Shown one piece after another: positions 54,573 through 64,000 of a DNA stretch of 64,000 bases. Source of the DNA: Marsupella aquatica (Eukaryota > Marchantiophyta); assembly GCA_973895155.1 (NCBI GenBank), contig OZ316899.1:10974001-11038000 (forward strand), written 5' to 3'. The first letter of the stretch is position 1, and each line of letters opens with the position of its first letter. Under the pieces are notes generated by a model that saw only the letters and a program-made list of their open reading frames with translations, had not been told where the DNA came from and did not search any database. Made by a program: the position numbers and the translations under genes.

Positions 54573-57500
54573 CTGGTTGCAAAGGCCGATACCTTGTTAA
54601 TAGTCAATGTAAATAAGCCATTTTTTAATTTTTAGTTAATTCCGTCATTATAGGTTGATGATGCCCCAGGTGACTTTATATTCTTTCTCTCATAATAGTT
54701 CTAAGATTTGCGGCGACCTAAGTGGGCAAATATTTTGGGACCTTGAAACTAGCCAGGACCAGCCCCATAGGACTTACCGTTTTGCTTCAAGAGCTATTGT
54801 TGAGACCCCCATTGCAAAGTCAGGAGAGGGGGGGGTTTTTTTTAAATAAATCCCTCCTCAGGAGGGCGAGTCCCATTAGTGGCCGTCCGAGAGAAAGAGG
54901 GGCTGCCTCGCGAGCCCATAGGGCTGCGTGCCCGGGCGATTAATGGGGCTCCGCGAGCTGAAGGGGCTGCCTCGCGAGCCCATAGGGCTGCGTGCCCGGG
55001 CAATTAATGAGGCTCCGCGAGCTGAAGGAGCGCAAGCGAGCGGGGGGGGGGGAGTTAAAGGGCCTCCCGCGAGCTGGGAGGATCACGCGAGCGGGGGGGA
55101 GTTAAAGGGCCTCCCGCGAGCTGGGAGGATCACGCGAGCGGGGGGGAGTTAAAGGGCCTCCCGCGAGCTGGGAGGATCACGCGAGCGGGGGGGAGTTGAA
55201 GGGCCTCCCGCGAGCCGGGAGGAATGGCCGCGCGCCCTGCATAGGGCCGCGCGCAGGAGGACGCAAGGGTAAGGCCCGAGAAATGGGCCGGGGCGCATGG
55301 CGAAGGCGCCAGGAGTTTTTTCGGTTCTATTTTTTTTTCCTTCCTTTTTCTTTCCCTCTTCCTTTTGCACGACCCTCTCATTGCCGAAAGCAAAAACGGG
55401 GTTCTTCTCTCTCTTGCCGGAAGCTCTCTCCAGATTCTAATTATTTTTGAAGCTCTCTCTTTCATGGTGGATTAGTGGGGCTTGCTGGCGTCATTCTTCC
55501 AGGCATTAGTGGCGGCCGCACGGAGTAGTGACGGGAAATTGAGAGAATTTAAGTGATCGGGCTACGGGGGCTGTTTCGGGCCAGGGAATTGACATTGCCA
55601 CGGGTGACGGGATTGGTGATTGAGAAATTGATTTCGGGATGCATGGATGCTAGATCAACCAGAGTTTAGTGCGTCACGCATTCGGAGATACAAGGCTGCT
55701 TACCGTGACTACGTGGAGACTCGGATTACACGGGAAAGGGAAGAGAGAGAAGTTATGATGAGCACGGGATTGGCAGCGGGTTCCTCACCGGTGGGTAGGA
55801 AGATTTTTCGTCGAATTTATCCCAAGACCTCCACCAAGGTGATGGAGGATTGTCGGAACATTTTCCAAGCCACCGGGCTTACAGAATTCATGAAGGTGGA
55901 GATTACCATCCCTTCAGGGAAGAGCTGGGACATTGAGGCCGGGATGGAGTTCCGAACGGAGGGAATCTACTTTGAATGTCTCAAACGTGTAGTGCCCCAT
56001 GTGGAGTTGGCTAAGCTATTGTTTCTTGAGAATCAGAAATTCTCATTCACACCTCGGAATATCAGGGGAGAACTCACGTTGAAAATGGTGGCCACTTGGG
56101 TGACCAATCCTACCTCCACCACCGCCATCCCTCTTTCTGCTGTCAAGGATGTTGAGTATAAGGGCTTCCTGGCCAAGGTGCATCAACGGGTTCTTGGCAA
56201 CGTGCAATCCGGAGTGCTGAATGAGGAGCATTTCGTGGTAGCTATGGACATCAAGAACTACCCAGCCCATGTGTACGGATGGTGGTGCTACGGATTGAAG
56301 AAGCTATTGGCCGCTGAGCCCGGGAGTGTGAAACCAGGTGGGGCTGTACATTTGATGGGGTCATTTGTATTGGCCAGGGCAGAAGGGTTGATTGGTTCTC
56401 CGGGGCATGAAGACACGGGATCATCTCTCACCACGGAGATCCGGAGTATTGCCACTACCGTTTTAGGGAAGCTCACGGAGGAATCATTGTCTGCTGGTGG
56501 GGAGGATAATAGAGAAGAAGAGAACCAGGAGGATGATTGCACATTGGAGTGGCTTGAATCACTCGTGGGAGATCCGAAACAGCCTCTGGAATACAACATT
56601 CCGGATGTTTACTTGGCAGAGCTACGGGATTTCAGAGAGGGAGTCCACGAGGGACTCAAGCTAGTCCACGCATTGAGGGAGTCTCTCAAGCACGCCACAG
56701 TCAAAGTAGAGACGTTAGAGCAGAGCATCCTGTCACTGAAGGAGGTGATCAAGACCAAGGAGCAGACCATTCATGAGAAGGTCAGGCACATCAATGCAGC
56801 TCACGTAGAGATCACCAACTTGAAGGGAGCTTTGTCCACCAAGGCCAAGGAAGCAGAAGAAGTAGGAGCGTTGAGGCAAGCATTGGCCAAAGAGAAGCAA
56901 AATTCTGGAGAAGTGATGGAGTGGAGGAACCAGGTGGGAGCACTACGGAGTCAGGTGGCAGCCTTTGAGACACGAGCGAAGAGAAGTGAGGCCCTGAGTC
57001 TAGGGAAACGGAAGAGTCCCGGCACACCTGGCTCCACACTTTCCCCGGATGTGATCTCCCAAGCTATCGAGATGGTGGTGAAGGAGGTTAGTGGGAAGTA
57101 TGGACCCTTGTTGGATGGAGCCAAGAAGAGTCAGGAGAAGAGTAAGAGCTTGGAGAAGAAGCTCCGGGAGGTACGGAAATCGTTACGGGAGGCTCAGGTC
57201 AGTACGGGGATGCCACCCAGGTCTGTCACCCCCGGGACTCCCATGGCCACGGGGCAAGTTCTACCGTTGGAGTTGCGGTCCGGAGAAGAGGCTACCCTCT
57301 GGAAGGACACAATTGGTGAGGGGTACATCAAGGCGTGGCAGGCCTTGGCTGCTTTGAGGAAGCGCGGGAGCAGCAGCACTAAGAGTACTCCGTCGAAGAA
57401 GAAGAAAAGTACGGTGGCACTCACTCCCGTGAGTGATGAGGAGGAGGACCACTCACGGGGCACAAGTCCGGGCACCGAGAGCGAAGAAGAAGAGGAGGAT

Positions 57501-58614
57501 TAGATAGGCGTACGGACGTGGGTGTACGGCCTCCAGATTTCCAACATTTTAGTGGGGGGTCACTCATGGGCTTGTTGGGATGAGCTCGCGGAGCTGATTC
57601 CAACAAGAGGCGGCGCTCCTCAAACGGAGCCAGGATGAGCAAGTTATGGCCTGGAGAACTTATGTTTTTGCGGTACGGAAACGGCCATAACTCAGGCGTC
57701 TGAAGTCCGTTGAGGGAGCGACTTAGTGATTCGGAAGCAGGAAAAGAAGAGCTATCCAGGGGTGAGCTCAGGTGTGCACTTGGAAGGGCACCTAGTTTCG
57801 GCCATTTTGGGGTGCCTCTCACTTTCAGGGTTCACGTGTACTGTTGGGGCGCCGTCGAAGGCACCGTCGGCCCCCTTGTTTTGGGTTTAGGGTTTTAGCA
57901 GCATGTGTGTGCCGCATGCTCCTCTTCAGTTTAAGGATTTCTCTTAGTGCAAGGTTTTAGCGGCGCCGCTAGGGTAGCCGCCACCGTTGTGACCCTGTGA
58001 GGGGTGCTTTGGTGTGATTTTTCAGTATTTAGGGGGATAGCCCCGAAGTAGTTAGGGGGACTCAGTGTGAAGTTAGCAAGGAGGGATAGAGTGGAGCCTG
58101 AGGAGTTTGAAAGCGTGTTCAGAGTAGTGAGGGGGAGCCATACTCATTGTCCGGAGAGGCAGGAGTTGAGTAGACGGCAGGAGGCCGGGTTACTCATGCA
58201 ATGTGTATCGTTTTTCCCAAGAGATATGGATCTGTACATTTGACTTGATGGGCTTTTGTTGTGTGTTCCTTCTCCCTTTTTCGCTTTCCGAATTGTGTTC
58301 TCCCGTTCTATGATTTGAAGAAACTTGCTTGGTTTGAGTCGGCCTTGTGAGTAGGGGTGGTGACAGCACTCTTTGGGTGACTCCGAGTGAAGGTGTAGTG
58401 GGGTAGTCGGCAGGACTTGATCAAAAGCTGTGGGGTGAGGGTAGTCGGTAGACTTGATCAAAACCTACATGTCCGGGAGCGGAAACCAAAATACTCATCC
58501 TGGTGTGAAAAGAATCCAAATAGCGTCCCTCCACGACCCCGTAATACGATACCAACGGTTTAAGCGAAGAAAAGTGCGGTTTGCACGTATTAACCGTTGG
58601 AGAGGCAAGTGACA
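54537..58614 (+). repeat. 3' LTR (4,078 bp)
   Basis: Equivalent to 43843-47918, two bases longer through homopolymer differences. It is followed by TSD CTCGC (58615-58619). Confidence 0.95.
55647..57503 (+). CDS. LTR-encoded coiled-coil protein, 618 codons (3' LTR copy)
   Basis: Same protein, residue for residue as far as I can compare, as the ORF at 44951-46807. A transcript starting in this 3' LTR could express it without the rest of the element and might read out into 58.6 kb and beyond. Confidence 0.82.
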   Translation: MLDQPEFSASRIRRYKAAYRDYVETRITREREEREVMMSTGLAAGSSPVGRKIFRRIYPKTSTKVMEDCRNIFQATGLTEFMKVEITIPSGKSWDIEAGMEFRTEGIYFECLKRVVPHVELAKLLFLENQKFSFTPRNIRGELTLKMVATWVTNPTSTTAIPLSAVKDVEYKGFLAKVHQRVLGNVQSGVLNEEHFVVAMDIKNYPAHVYGWWCYGLKKLLAAEPGSVKPGGAVHLMGSFVLARAEGLIGSPGHEDTGSSLTTEIRSIATTVLGKLTEESLSAGGEDNREEENQEDDCTLEWLESLVGDPKQPLEYNIPDVYLAELRDFREGVHEGLKLVHALRESLKHATVKVETLEQSILSLKEVIKTKEQTIHEKVRHINAAHVEITNLKGALSTKAKEAEEVGALRQALAKEKQNSGEVMEWRNQVGALRSQVAAFETRAKRSEALSLGKRKSPGTPGSTLSPDVISQAIEMVVKEVSGKYGPLLDGAKKSQEKSKSLEKKLREVRKSLREAQVSTGMPPRSVTPGTPMATGQVLPLELRSGEEATLWKDTIGEGYIKAWQALAALRKRGSSSTKSTPSKKKKSTVALTPVSDEEEDHSRGTSPGTESEEEEED

Positions 58615-58619
58615 CTCGC
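58615..58619. repeat. Target site duplication of full-length gypsy element (right)
   Basis: CTCGC, matching 43838-43842. Confidence 0.93.
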
Positions 58620-58777
58620 GTAGACTCAAGGTTGTCGGTCGTATGAACTGTGAGCGATAGAAAATGTTCCTCGATACTTTCCAAGGGGGGCATATCATAG
58701 TTTTGGATTGAGCGCTCTCTTTCAATCTTCTTGGAGGATTTTGATTGATTCCTCTGCTTTGATTTTTTGGGAGACAT
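58620..58777 (-). other. Short minus-strand open frame interrupted by the gypsy insertion
   Basis: About 53 codons from ATG 58777 (MSPKKSKQRN...), Lys/Ser-rich at first, reaching the insertion site. On the other side (below 43,838) the frame would meet a TAA within a few codons. It may be a small host exon or chance. Confidence 0.25.
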
Positions 58778-59649
58778 CTAAATGATTGTTAGATATTTAG
58801 GTCTTCATTGCAGGTAACTAGTCATTGTGATATTTTCCAGTTGGAACTCTCGGGCTGTACTCAAGCTACAATTCCGGTGCAGGAATGGAGCACCGACCTT
58901 AACGTGATCAATAACCATGTAAAAAAGCTTATCTTCTACAAGCAAGAAGTCTTCTCAGCTAGCAATCAAAGTCAAAGGCTATCCCGGCCATCCGATGGAG
59001 AGGATGAATGATTCAAGAGAGGGCTGGCTGGAAAGTGCCTAACAAGCATGCAAGTTTGGTCAAACTTGGATCTCAATCACTCCCATGATGACTCTTTCAT
59101 CCCCTAGTGCCCTCCCCTCCCTCTCAACGGCCCGGATTGACAAAGGTTGTCTTCTAAAGCACATTTATTATTCTGAAGAGCGCAGGGTTGATTATTGTTG
59201 GAGAGCATGGGGAAAAGGAAATAACAAATGCGCAAACTTGTCACTTTTGATATGGAGGAAGGAGGACGAGGAACGATGAGGAAAGAAGAGGAAGAAGACT
59301 TGGCTACGCCTGGTGCAATGATTGTGAGTTTGTCACTCATTGTAGCATTCATGCTCCTTTGCTGCTGATTTGCGATCATTGCCTGCAATGTATGGATTGT
59401 ACTAGTGCCTTGGGCTCCAACACGCTTTACATCATTCTTTCCATCTTTAATGTAGATATTTCAAGGGCAGGCAAATACTTTAAGGCCCTACCTAACATGC
59501 ATTCAAAATACGCTTACGGAAGCCGCAGAGGCGGACATCAGTTTGAATAATGTTTTAAAAGATTTCAGAATAATGTGTGCAAATCCTATTTTAGAAACCC
59601 TTTCACACATTTGAGCATCACGGAGGATTGTGAGTAGTTTACAAGGTTA

Positions 59650-61804
59650 TATTGCGTTCTGGACTTCTTCACTTGTCATACTTGCTTGGGGACTATCAGT
59701 ACTAGCTTGGAATGCTCCTGCATCGATGACACGACCGATGTGCAGGGAAACATATATCAAAGGATTTGCTGGTGAGAGCTCAAGCATGGGTATGTGATGT
59801 GATTTATTAGTGCAACCAAAGGATTGGTCTATAATTGGCACCATTGAAGGCGGCAAGTCATACAGGAATTCACATGAAAGACCCATTTGGTCAATCCCAG
59901 TGGGTCTTTCCAAGACTATGTCTGTATATCTGTGACCAGACAGAGGGGAGTAGAATCACATGCACATTTGATACAAACAAGTCAAATTATCCATGCAGTT
60001 GTTGTTTCTGTCCAAGAGAATCCCTCAGCATTGTTGCAAAAAGATTTTCTTACAGGGATGAGAAGGGAATGGAAGCAATCTTAGAAGAGATGTGGCAGTC
60101 TTCTGTGCAAGATCAGAAATAGATGTCTAAGGAGCAGTCAATTTATCCAGGTAAGCACTTCTTACTGAGATGAGCATTGATTGTGCAAAGGGAGTTTTGA
60201 ATGTGTTCAGTTATTCTACTATTTCTGTCAACTGTGAGTGATTTTTTTTCTTGTGATGTCTTGCAGTGTGCTCTATGGGGATTTTGTGGAGGTGATTTGC
60301 TGTATGGAAATCCCCATCAATGCATACAATTAGACGGTCTTCATCAGTCCATACTAGGTGTATTCAAGACTCGATCTAGTGGGCATTGTGAGATCGGCTG
60401 TTGCTTCCCAGAGCCTTGTAAAAAACCTATGCAAGAACTTGATAGAAGACTCCAGAAAATACACAAGGAATGTCGTTATGCTTCCTTTAGATTGCCTGGG
60501 AGTAACCAAAGTGGTTACTTTCAAAGCAATGCTAACTTTCATGGATTCGAGCATAAATTTGTTATGCAGGTTGTGGTATTTTGTTTGCTTGGCGTCATTC
60601 CAAATCCGCTCATTGAGGTTTTTGTGGACTTCATAGATTGGTATTTGCTAGCATTCTAGAGTAAACAACATTCTGAGAGGTCCTTGAATCAAATGGATCA
60701 GTTAATGAAAAAAGCAGTAGGATCGATGATAAAACACGCTAAAACTTGGCAGAAGTCAAGTTTCAACATTGTAAAAGTCCATGCCATGAGTCACCTGAAA
60801 GATTGTATCAAACGATGTGGGTTGCCTTTAGAATATGACACAGGTATATTCGAACATCTTCACATTGCCCTCATGAAGGTTCCATACAGACATAGCAACA
60901 AGAGGAATTCATGGGGCAAATAGCCAGAGGACTAGAATTTTACTAGACAAAGCAAGCTGTCAAGAAGACTTAAGAGTGCACGCAGAAGATGCAACTGCAC
61001 TGGACCGAGTACTGAACCCCTTACCTCCCTCCCACTTCTACTACACTTTCAGTTTGTACTTTCAGTGTAGCAACACATGTCACTTTACAAATGATGTCTT
61101 GTAGGCACTTATGCATGTGCTTTATGATTTGATATGTGCAGGCTGTATTGACAGGACAGATCGCCCTATCTGGAAAGGATATAAGGTTGACATTGAGTTG
61201 GCTTGATGCAACTAACAATGACTTTGTGCCTGTAGAAGTGAGTGAACTTTTTCAGTGTCAACCAGAAATACAGCTGCACTTGAGAGAAGCCTTTGTTATG
61301 CACTTGAATGATGAGAACTGTGCAGTTCCTGATATAATACAACTTTGGAAAAGCTTAGCAGTGCTTGTTGGGGAAGGCATTCGATTTGGAGATTGGCCAA
61401 TGTACACCCGTGCATGCAGAAGTTTCCATGGTAAAGAATGGTTTGGATTCGTCTCTCTTCAGATGGAAGAAGTTGGCGTTGATCCTGTAACATCTTATGG
61501 TCAACTGAGGTTGCTGATTTCTTGTGAAGTCATTGGTGAGGGTGGCAAGAAGATCATTAAGCATCTAGCATTTGTTAGAATGATGGAAAAGCTGCCAAGG
61601 GATGGAGATTGGAAGTTATTGCACTGCACAAAACTCCAGTGGGTTGATGAAGGCATGACAGTCTCTACAAGCAGAAAAGCACTTTACAAAAGATCCAAAG
61701 TGCCTTATATTGTTGTGGAGGTAGCAAACATTTCTAAAGTGATTCATTGTGTCCCTAATTTTGCTCAAGTTGGCACATATTTTGAAAATAGATTCAAACT
61801 TTAA
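59650..61804 (+). pseudogene. Plavaka-like (CACTA-related) transposase, degenerate
   Basis: Segments in order: 59835-60122 ('ICDQTEGSRITCTFDTNKSN' with a following Cys-rich stretch); intron 60151-60266 (GTAAGC...TTGCAG); 60267-60659 ('LYGNPHQCIQLDGLHQSILG', the H-Q-L-D motif of Plavaka transposases; 'FHGFEHKFVMQ'); 60684-60923 ('VHAMSHLKDCIKRCGLP', then 'EHLHIALMKVPYRHSNKR', a conserved C-terminal signature); and 61136-61804 ('RACRSFHGKEWFGFVSL', 'YGQLRLLISC'). TAG codons at 60120 and 60657 and frame changes break it. Terminal repeats were not found. Between 58,800 and 59,650 I see only scattered short frames. Confidence 0.65.
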
Positions 61805-63239
61805 TGGTGGACCATGCAATGCAGGTCAGTTCTTGGTTCCCAAATGTCTACATTTTCTTGAGGGTCTGCTGTTGACTAGTAGTCCGGGAAGTACATTTCC
61901 ATGAATCTCTTATGGCCAATCATGTTTCCATCTAGCACTCCTTTGTCTACAGTGAGTAACAATCTTGCTCTGCTCTTACCAGTGCATGATTTGTAGGTGT
62001 CTCAAAATTTGTAGGTGTCTCCTGTATGATCTCTGATTTAATTATGTTCGAGATAGTATAGGATGTGCGGCATGCACTAGCAATGCTTTCAGTGTTGGCC
62101 TCATCTAGTGGAGCAGTTGTGCTGGAGGGGGACTTTTGCAGCTCATTGGAAGATGGGACAGGCACTTCACCGAGAGAGAATGAGCTGGGCGAAAGACCCC
62201 ATGAAGACGAAAAGGCCAGAGGTCAAGTGGGTGGATCAATGTCGGTTAGGATGATGTTGCTGTCCAACGAAATTGAGCTCCGTGCTCTGTTTCAGCCCTG
62301 AGCCTGGTGCGCTGTCAAGTGGCAATTTGAGCGAGAACTTTTATTTAACAGTAGTTGCCCACTGAAAGAAAGGTTCAGCCTTTGCATAGTTTCCTGAGAA
62401 CGTGATGTGGCAGATTGAAATGGCAATTTTAAACTGACATTACAGTAGTCGTCCACCCAACGGAAGATTCACCTTCCTCTAGACACCCCTCTAGCTTGCT
62501 TTGCTAACTCCAACAGTAGGGCTCTCTGATAGACTAATCCTACTCTCAATTCAGCAATGAGGGCCACCCAGAATGATCTGGCCGACTAATCAAACTCTCG
62601 ATTCAGCGACGAGGGGCCTAGAATGATCTGGTCAGGCATGTTGTGCACTAATGTACATTCCCGAGCTAGCTGGGCTGTAGACAAACAATAGTTCTTTTCT
62701 TTCTTCCATGGCCAGGCTTGTTGTGCAGTACAATCCCAAGCTATTGAGTATCGTAGTCTATACATACAGAGGGACAAATACTATGTACTTTAGAGGAACA
62801 AAGTTTATTGAAATAAACTTTTCCATTTCTCCTTACTTTAACTTCTATGAGAATTTTGTGGAAAACTTTCACTACTTATTTTGGTTAAATATTTCCTCCA
62901 AATATTTTTAATTGAATTTTTTTTAAGCTTATTTGGTCAAAAATTTATGACAGTTATATATGTGTAGTTTACACACCAATTATAGATGGAACATAAGGTT
63001 TATATCAAATAAATTAAAATGTCAATAGCAAATCTACATCAAAAGTATATATGTTTCATAATGTAATGAAATGAACTTTCAGCATTGCATAGACATCATT
63101 CGGATATAAAATAGATGAATTTGTTATAGCATATTAAGATGGCATGGTGTCATGCATTAAACATATATTGGACATAGCCATTTGTAGCAGTCACTATTAT
63201 GTCCAATAGATACAAAACAAACAAAATTTCATTTTTGTG
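61805..63239. other. No recognisable gene
   Basis: Short open frames only; 62,800-63,230 is strongly AT-rich. No repeat or terminal structure was identified. Confidence 0.5.
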
Positions 63240-64000
63240 ATGAGTCGTCCGAGTTTGTGGACAGTTGAGCAGATTGCTTATGCCTTTGGCTGCTCATTAG
63301 AGGGAGAGGCATTGTATTCTAAGAAAAAAGATTTATCCACGCCTTACTTCTCAGGAATTCAAAATCTCAAGAATGGTTGGAATTTGACCTAGTGTGCTTA
63401 TCCTGAATTGAGAGTTCTCTTGGAATTCTTGGTGCCGATCCTTCACCCAAAGAAGCCAACTCTTTGTCTTGTATCCCTGGCAAATACTATTGTAGCTGCT
63501 CATAGTGGAGCTATCCAAGTAAATTGGGCCTTGTTGATCTTTAATGTTATGAAAGATCAAGTGAAGAGTCTGAAGGCAGGAAGACCCACTTGTTTGCAAA
63601 GTTATCTGTCCCAGCTCTACTATGCCCATGACTGCTTACACTTTGAAGAGAGAATGGAGAGAGGGTTGCTCTTAATTGAACTAGGCATTGAAGAGGAGAT
63701 TTCAATAGAAGAACCAGGACTGCCCATTCCACCAGATTCCAATGATCAGAATGTTGATGTGGACATCGATGAAAATATGGAGGATGTCTCAATAGGTGGT
63801 TCTGAACCTTCACCTGTACACCACTTGGAGGACATATATGACTTGCACTCTCCAAGGGAAACCGGTGGTGCAGATCAACTAGAAGCTGAAGGAGATGAGT
63901 TTTTACCTGAGCAACAAGAAGATGTTGTTGAACCGACTATTGTTGCCATTGGGTATAGCGACGGAGACAGGAAACAAGTAAACAGGAAATTTTTTTCCTG
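63240..64000 (+). pseudogene. Retroelement/transposon ORF1-type protein, partial (runs off the window)
   Basis: ATG at 63240, one in-frame TAG at 63390-63392, then open to the window end (about 200 more codons). 'WTVEQIAYAFG' followed by 'LLEFLVPILHP' and 'ANTIVAAHSGAIQVNWALLI' has the spacing of the domain in the ORF at 712 ('LTEHRLTQIFGLPTG', 'LNFIRTTLHMIEP'). An acidic, Asp/Glu-rich linker follows. The TAG could be a decayed CAG (Gln). A related DNA-transposon accessory protein is the alternative. Confidence 0.45.

Larger units (their letters stand above)
43843..58614 (+). mobile_element. Complete gypsy LTR retrotransposon, Athila/Tat-like, with ORF-bearing 4.08-kb LTRs
   Basis: 14,772 bp. 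LTRs lie at 43843-47918 and 54537-58614, both TGTGAC...GTGACA. By eye they differ at one substitution (T47770 region vs G in the right copy) and two one-base homopolymer lengths (a G-run and a T-run). TSD CTCGC. The primer site matches the 3' end of plant tRNA-Asp, as in Athila/Tat elements. A purine-rich PPT precedes the 3' LTR. There is a single 2,132-codon gag-pol ORF. Each LTR contains an identical 618-codon ORF. With near-identical LTRs and no disabled frame, it is probably very young and possibly autonomous. Confidence 0.96.

Overview
The window looks like repeat-rich nuclear DNA of a land plant. The evidence is plant-type mobile elements (a gypsy element with a tRNA-Asp primer site, a CACTA element with TNP2/DUF4218/DUF4216 proteins, a copia RT of plant type, a LINE with a zf-RVT tail), degenerate TTTAGGG-like repeats, and exon fragments of plant housekeeping genes (TTM/uridine-kinase-like, Rab7, SART1). 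A seed-free plant or other large-genome plant is possible, but I cannot place it further. I see no intact host gene and no tRNA, rRNA or CRISPR array.

Layout. (1) 1-8.9 kb: a degenerate MULE-like transposase gene with a SWIM finger, surrounded by copies of a small perfect hairpin (TAGCGCC-N-GGCGCTA). Its left arm is split by a 3.84-kb solo LTR (305-4142, TSD TGTAC) that carries an intact 815-codon ORF. (2) 8.9-12.45 kb: a 5'-truncated LINE, broken by an 850-bp solo LTR whose removal restores the LINE frame. (3) 12.6-14.2 kb: gypsy LTR and integrase scraps and an ORF1 remnant. (4) 15.5-18.6 kb: a copia deletion derivative with 135-bp LTRs and one RT/RNase H ORF. (5) 18.6-25.8 and 40.6-43.8 kb: minus-strand fragments of several unrelated host genes (AT-hook protein, SART1, Rab7, TTM, a plastid-targeted protein). 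(6) 25,836-40,588: a 14.75-kb CACTA transposon inserted in a TTM exon (TSD TAA). It carries TNP2, a TNPA-like gene, a SET-domain gene, telomere-like repeats and a nested decayed retroelement ORF.

(7) 43,843-58,614: a complete, very young gypsy element of the Athila/Tat type (TSD CTCGC). Each of its 4.08-kb LTRs contains a 618-codon ORF; the internal region holds one 2,132-codon gag-pol ORF. (8) 58.6-64 kb: a Plavaka-like transposase pseudogene, and at the right edge another retroelement-type ORF1 that runs off the window.

The most unusual theme is a family of proteins with an N-terminal plant-transposon-type domain, a long coiled coil and a charged tail. Two of its members are encoded inside LTRs. 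Each full-length element of this kind therefore carries two copies of the gene, and solo-LTR recombination leaves one complete copy behind. Boundaries and repeats were found by eye; homology calls come from recognised motifs, not searches.
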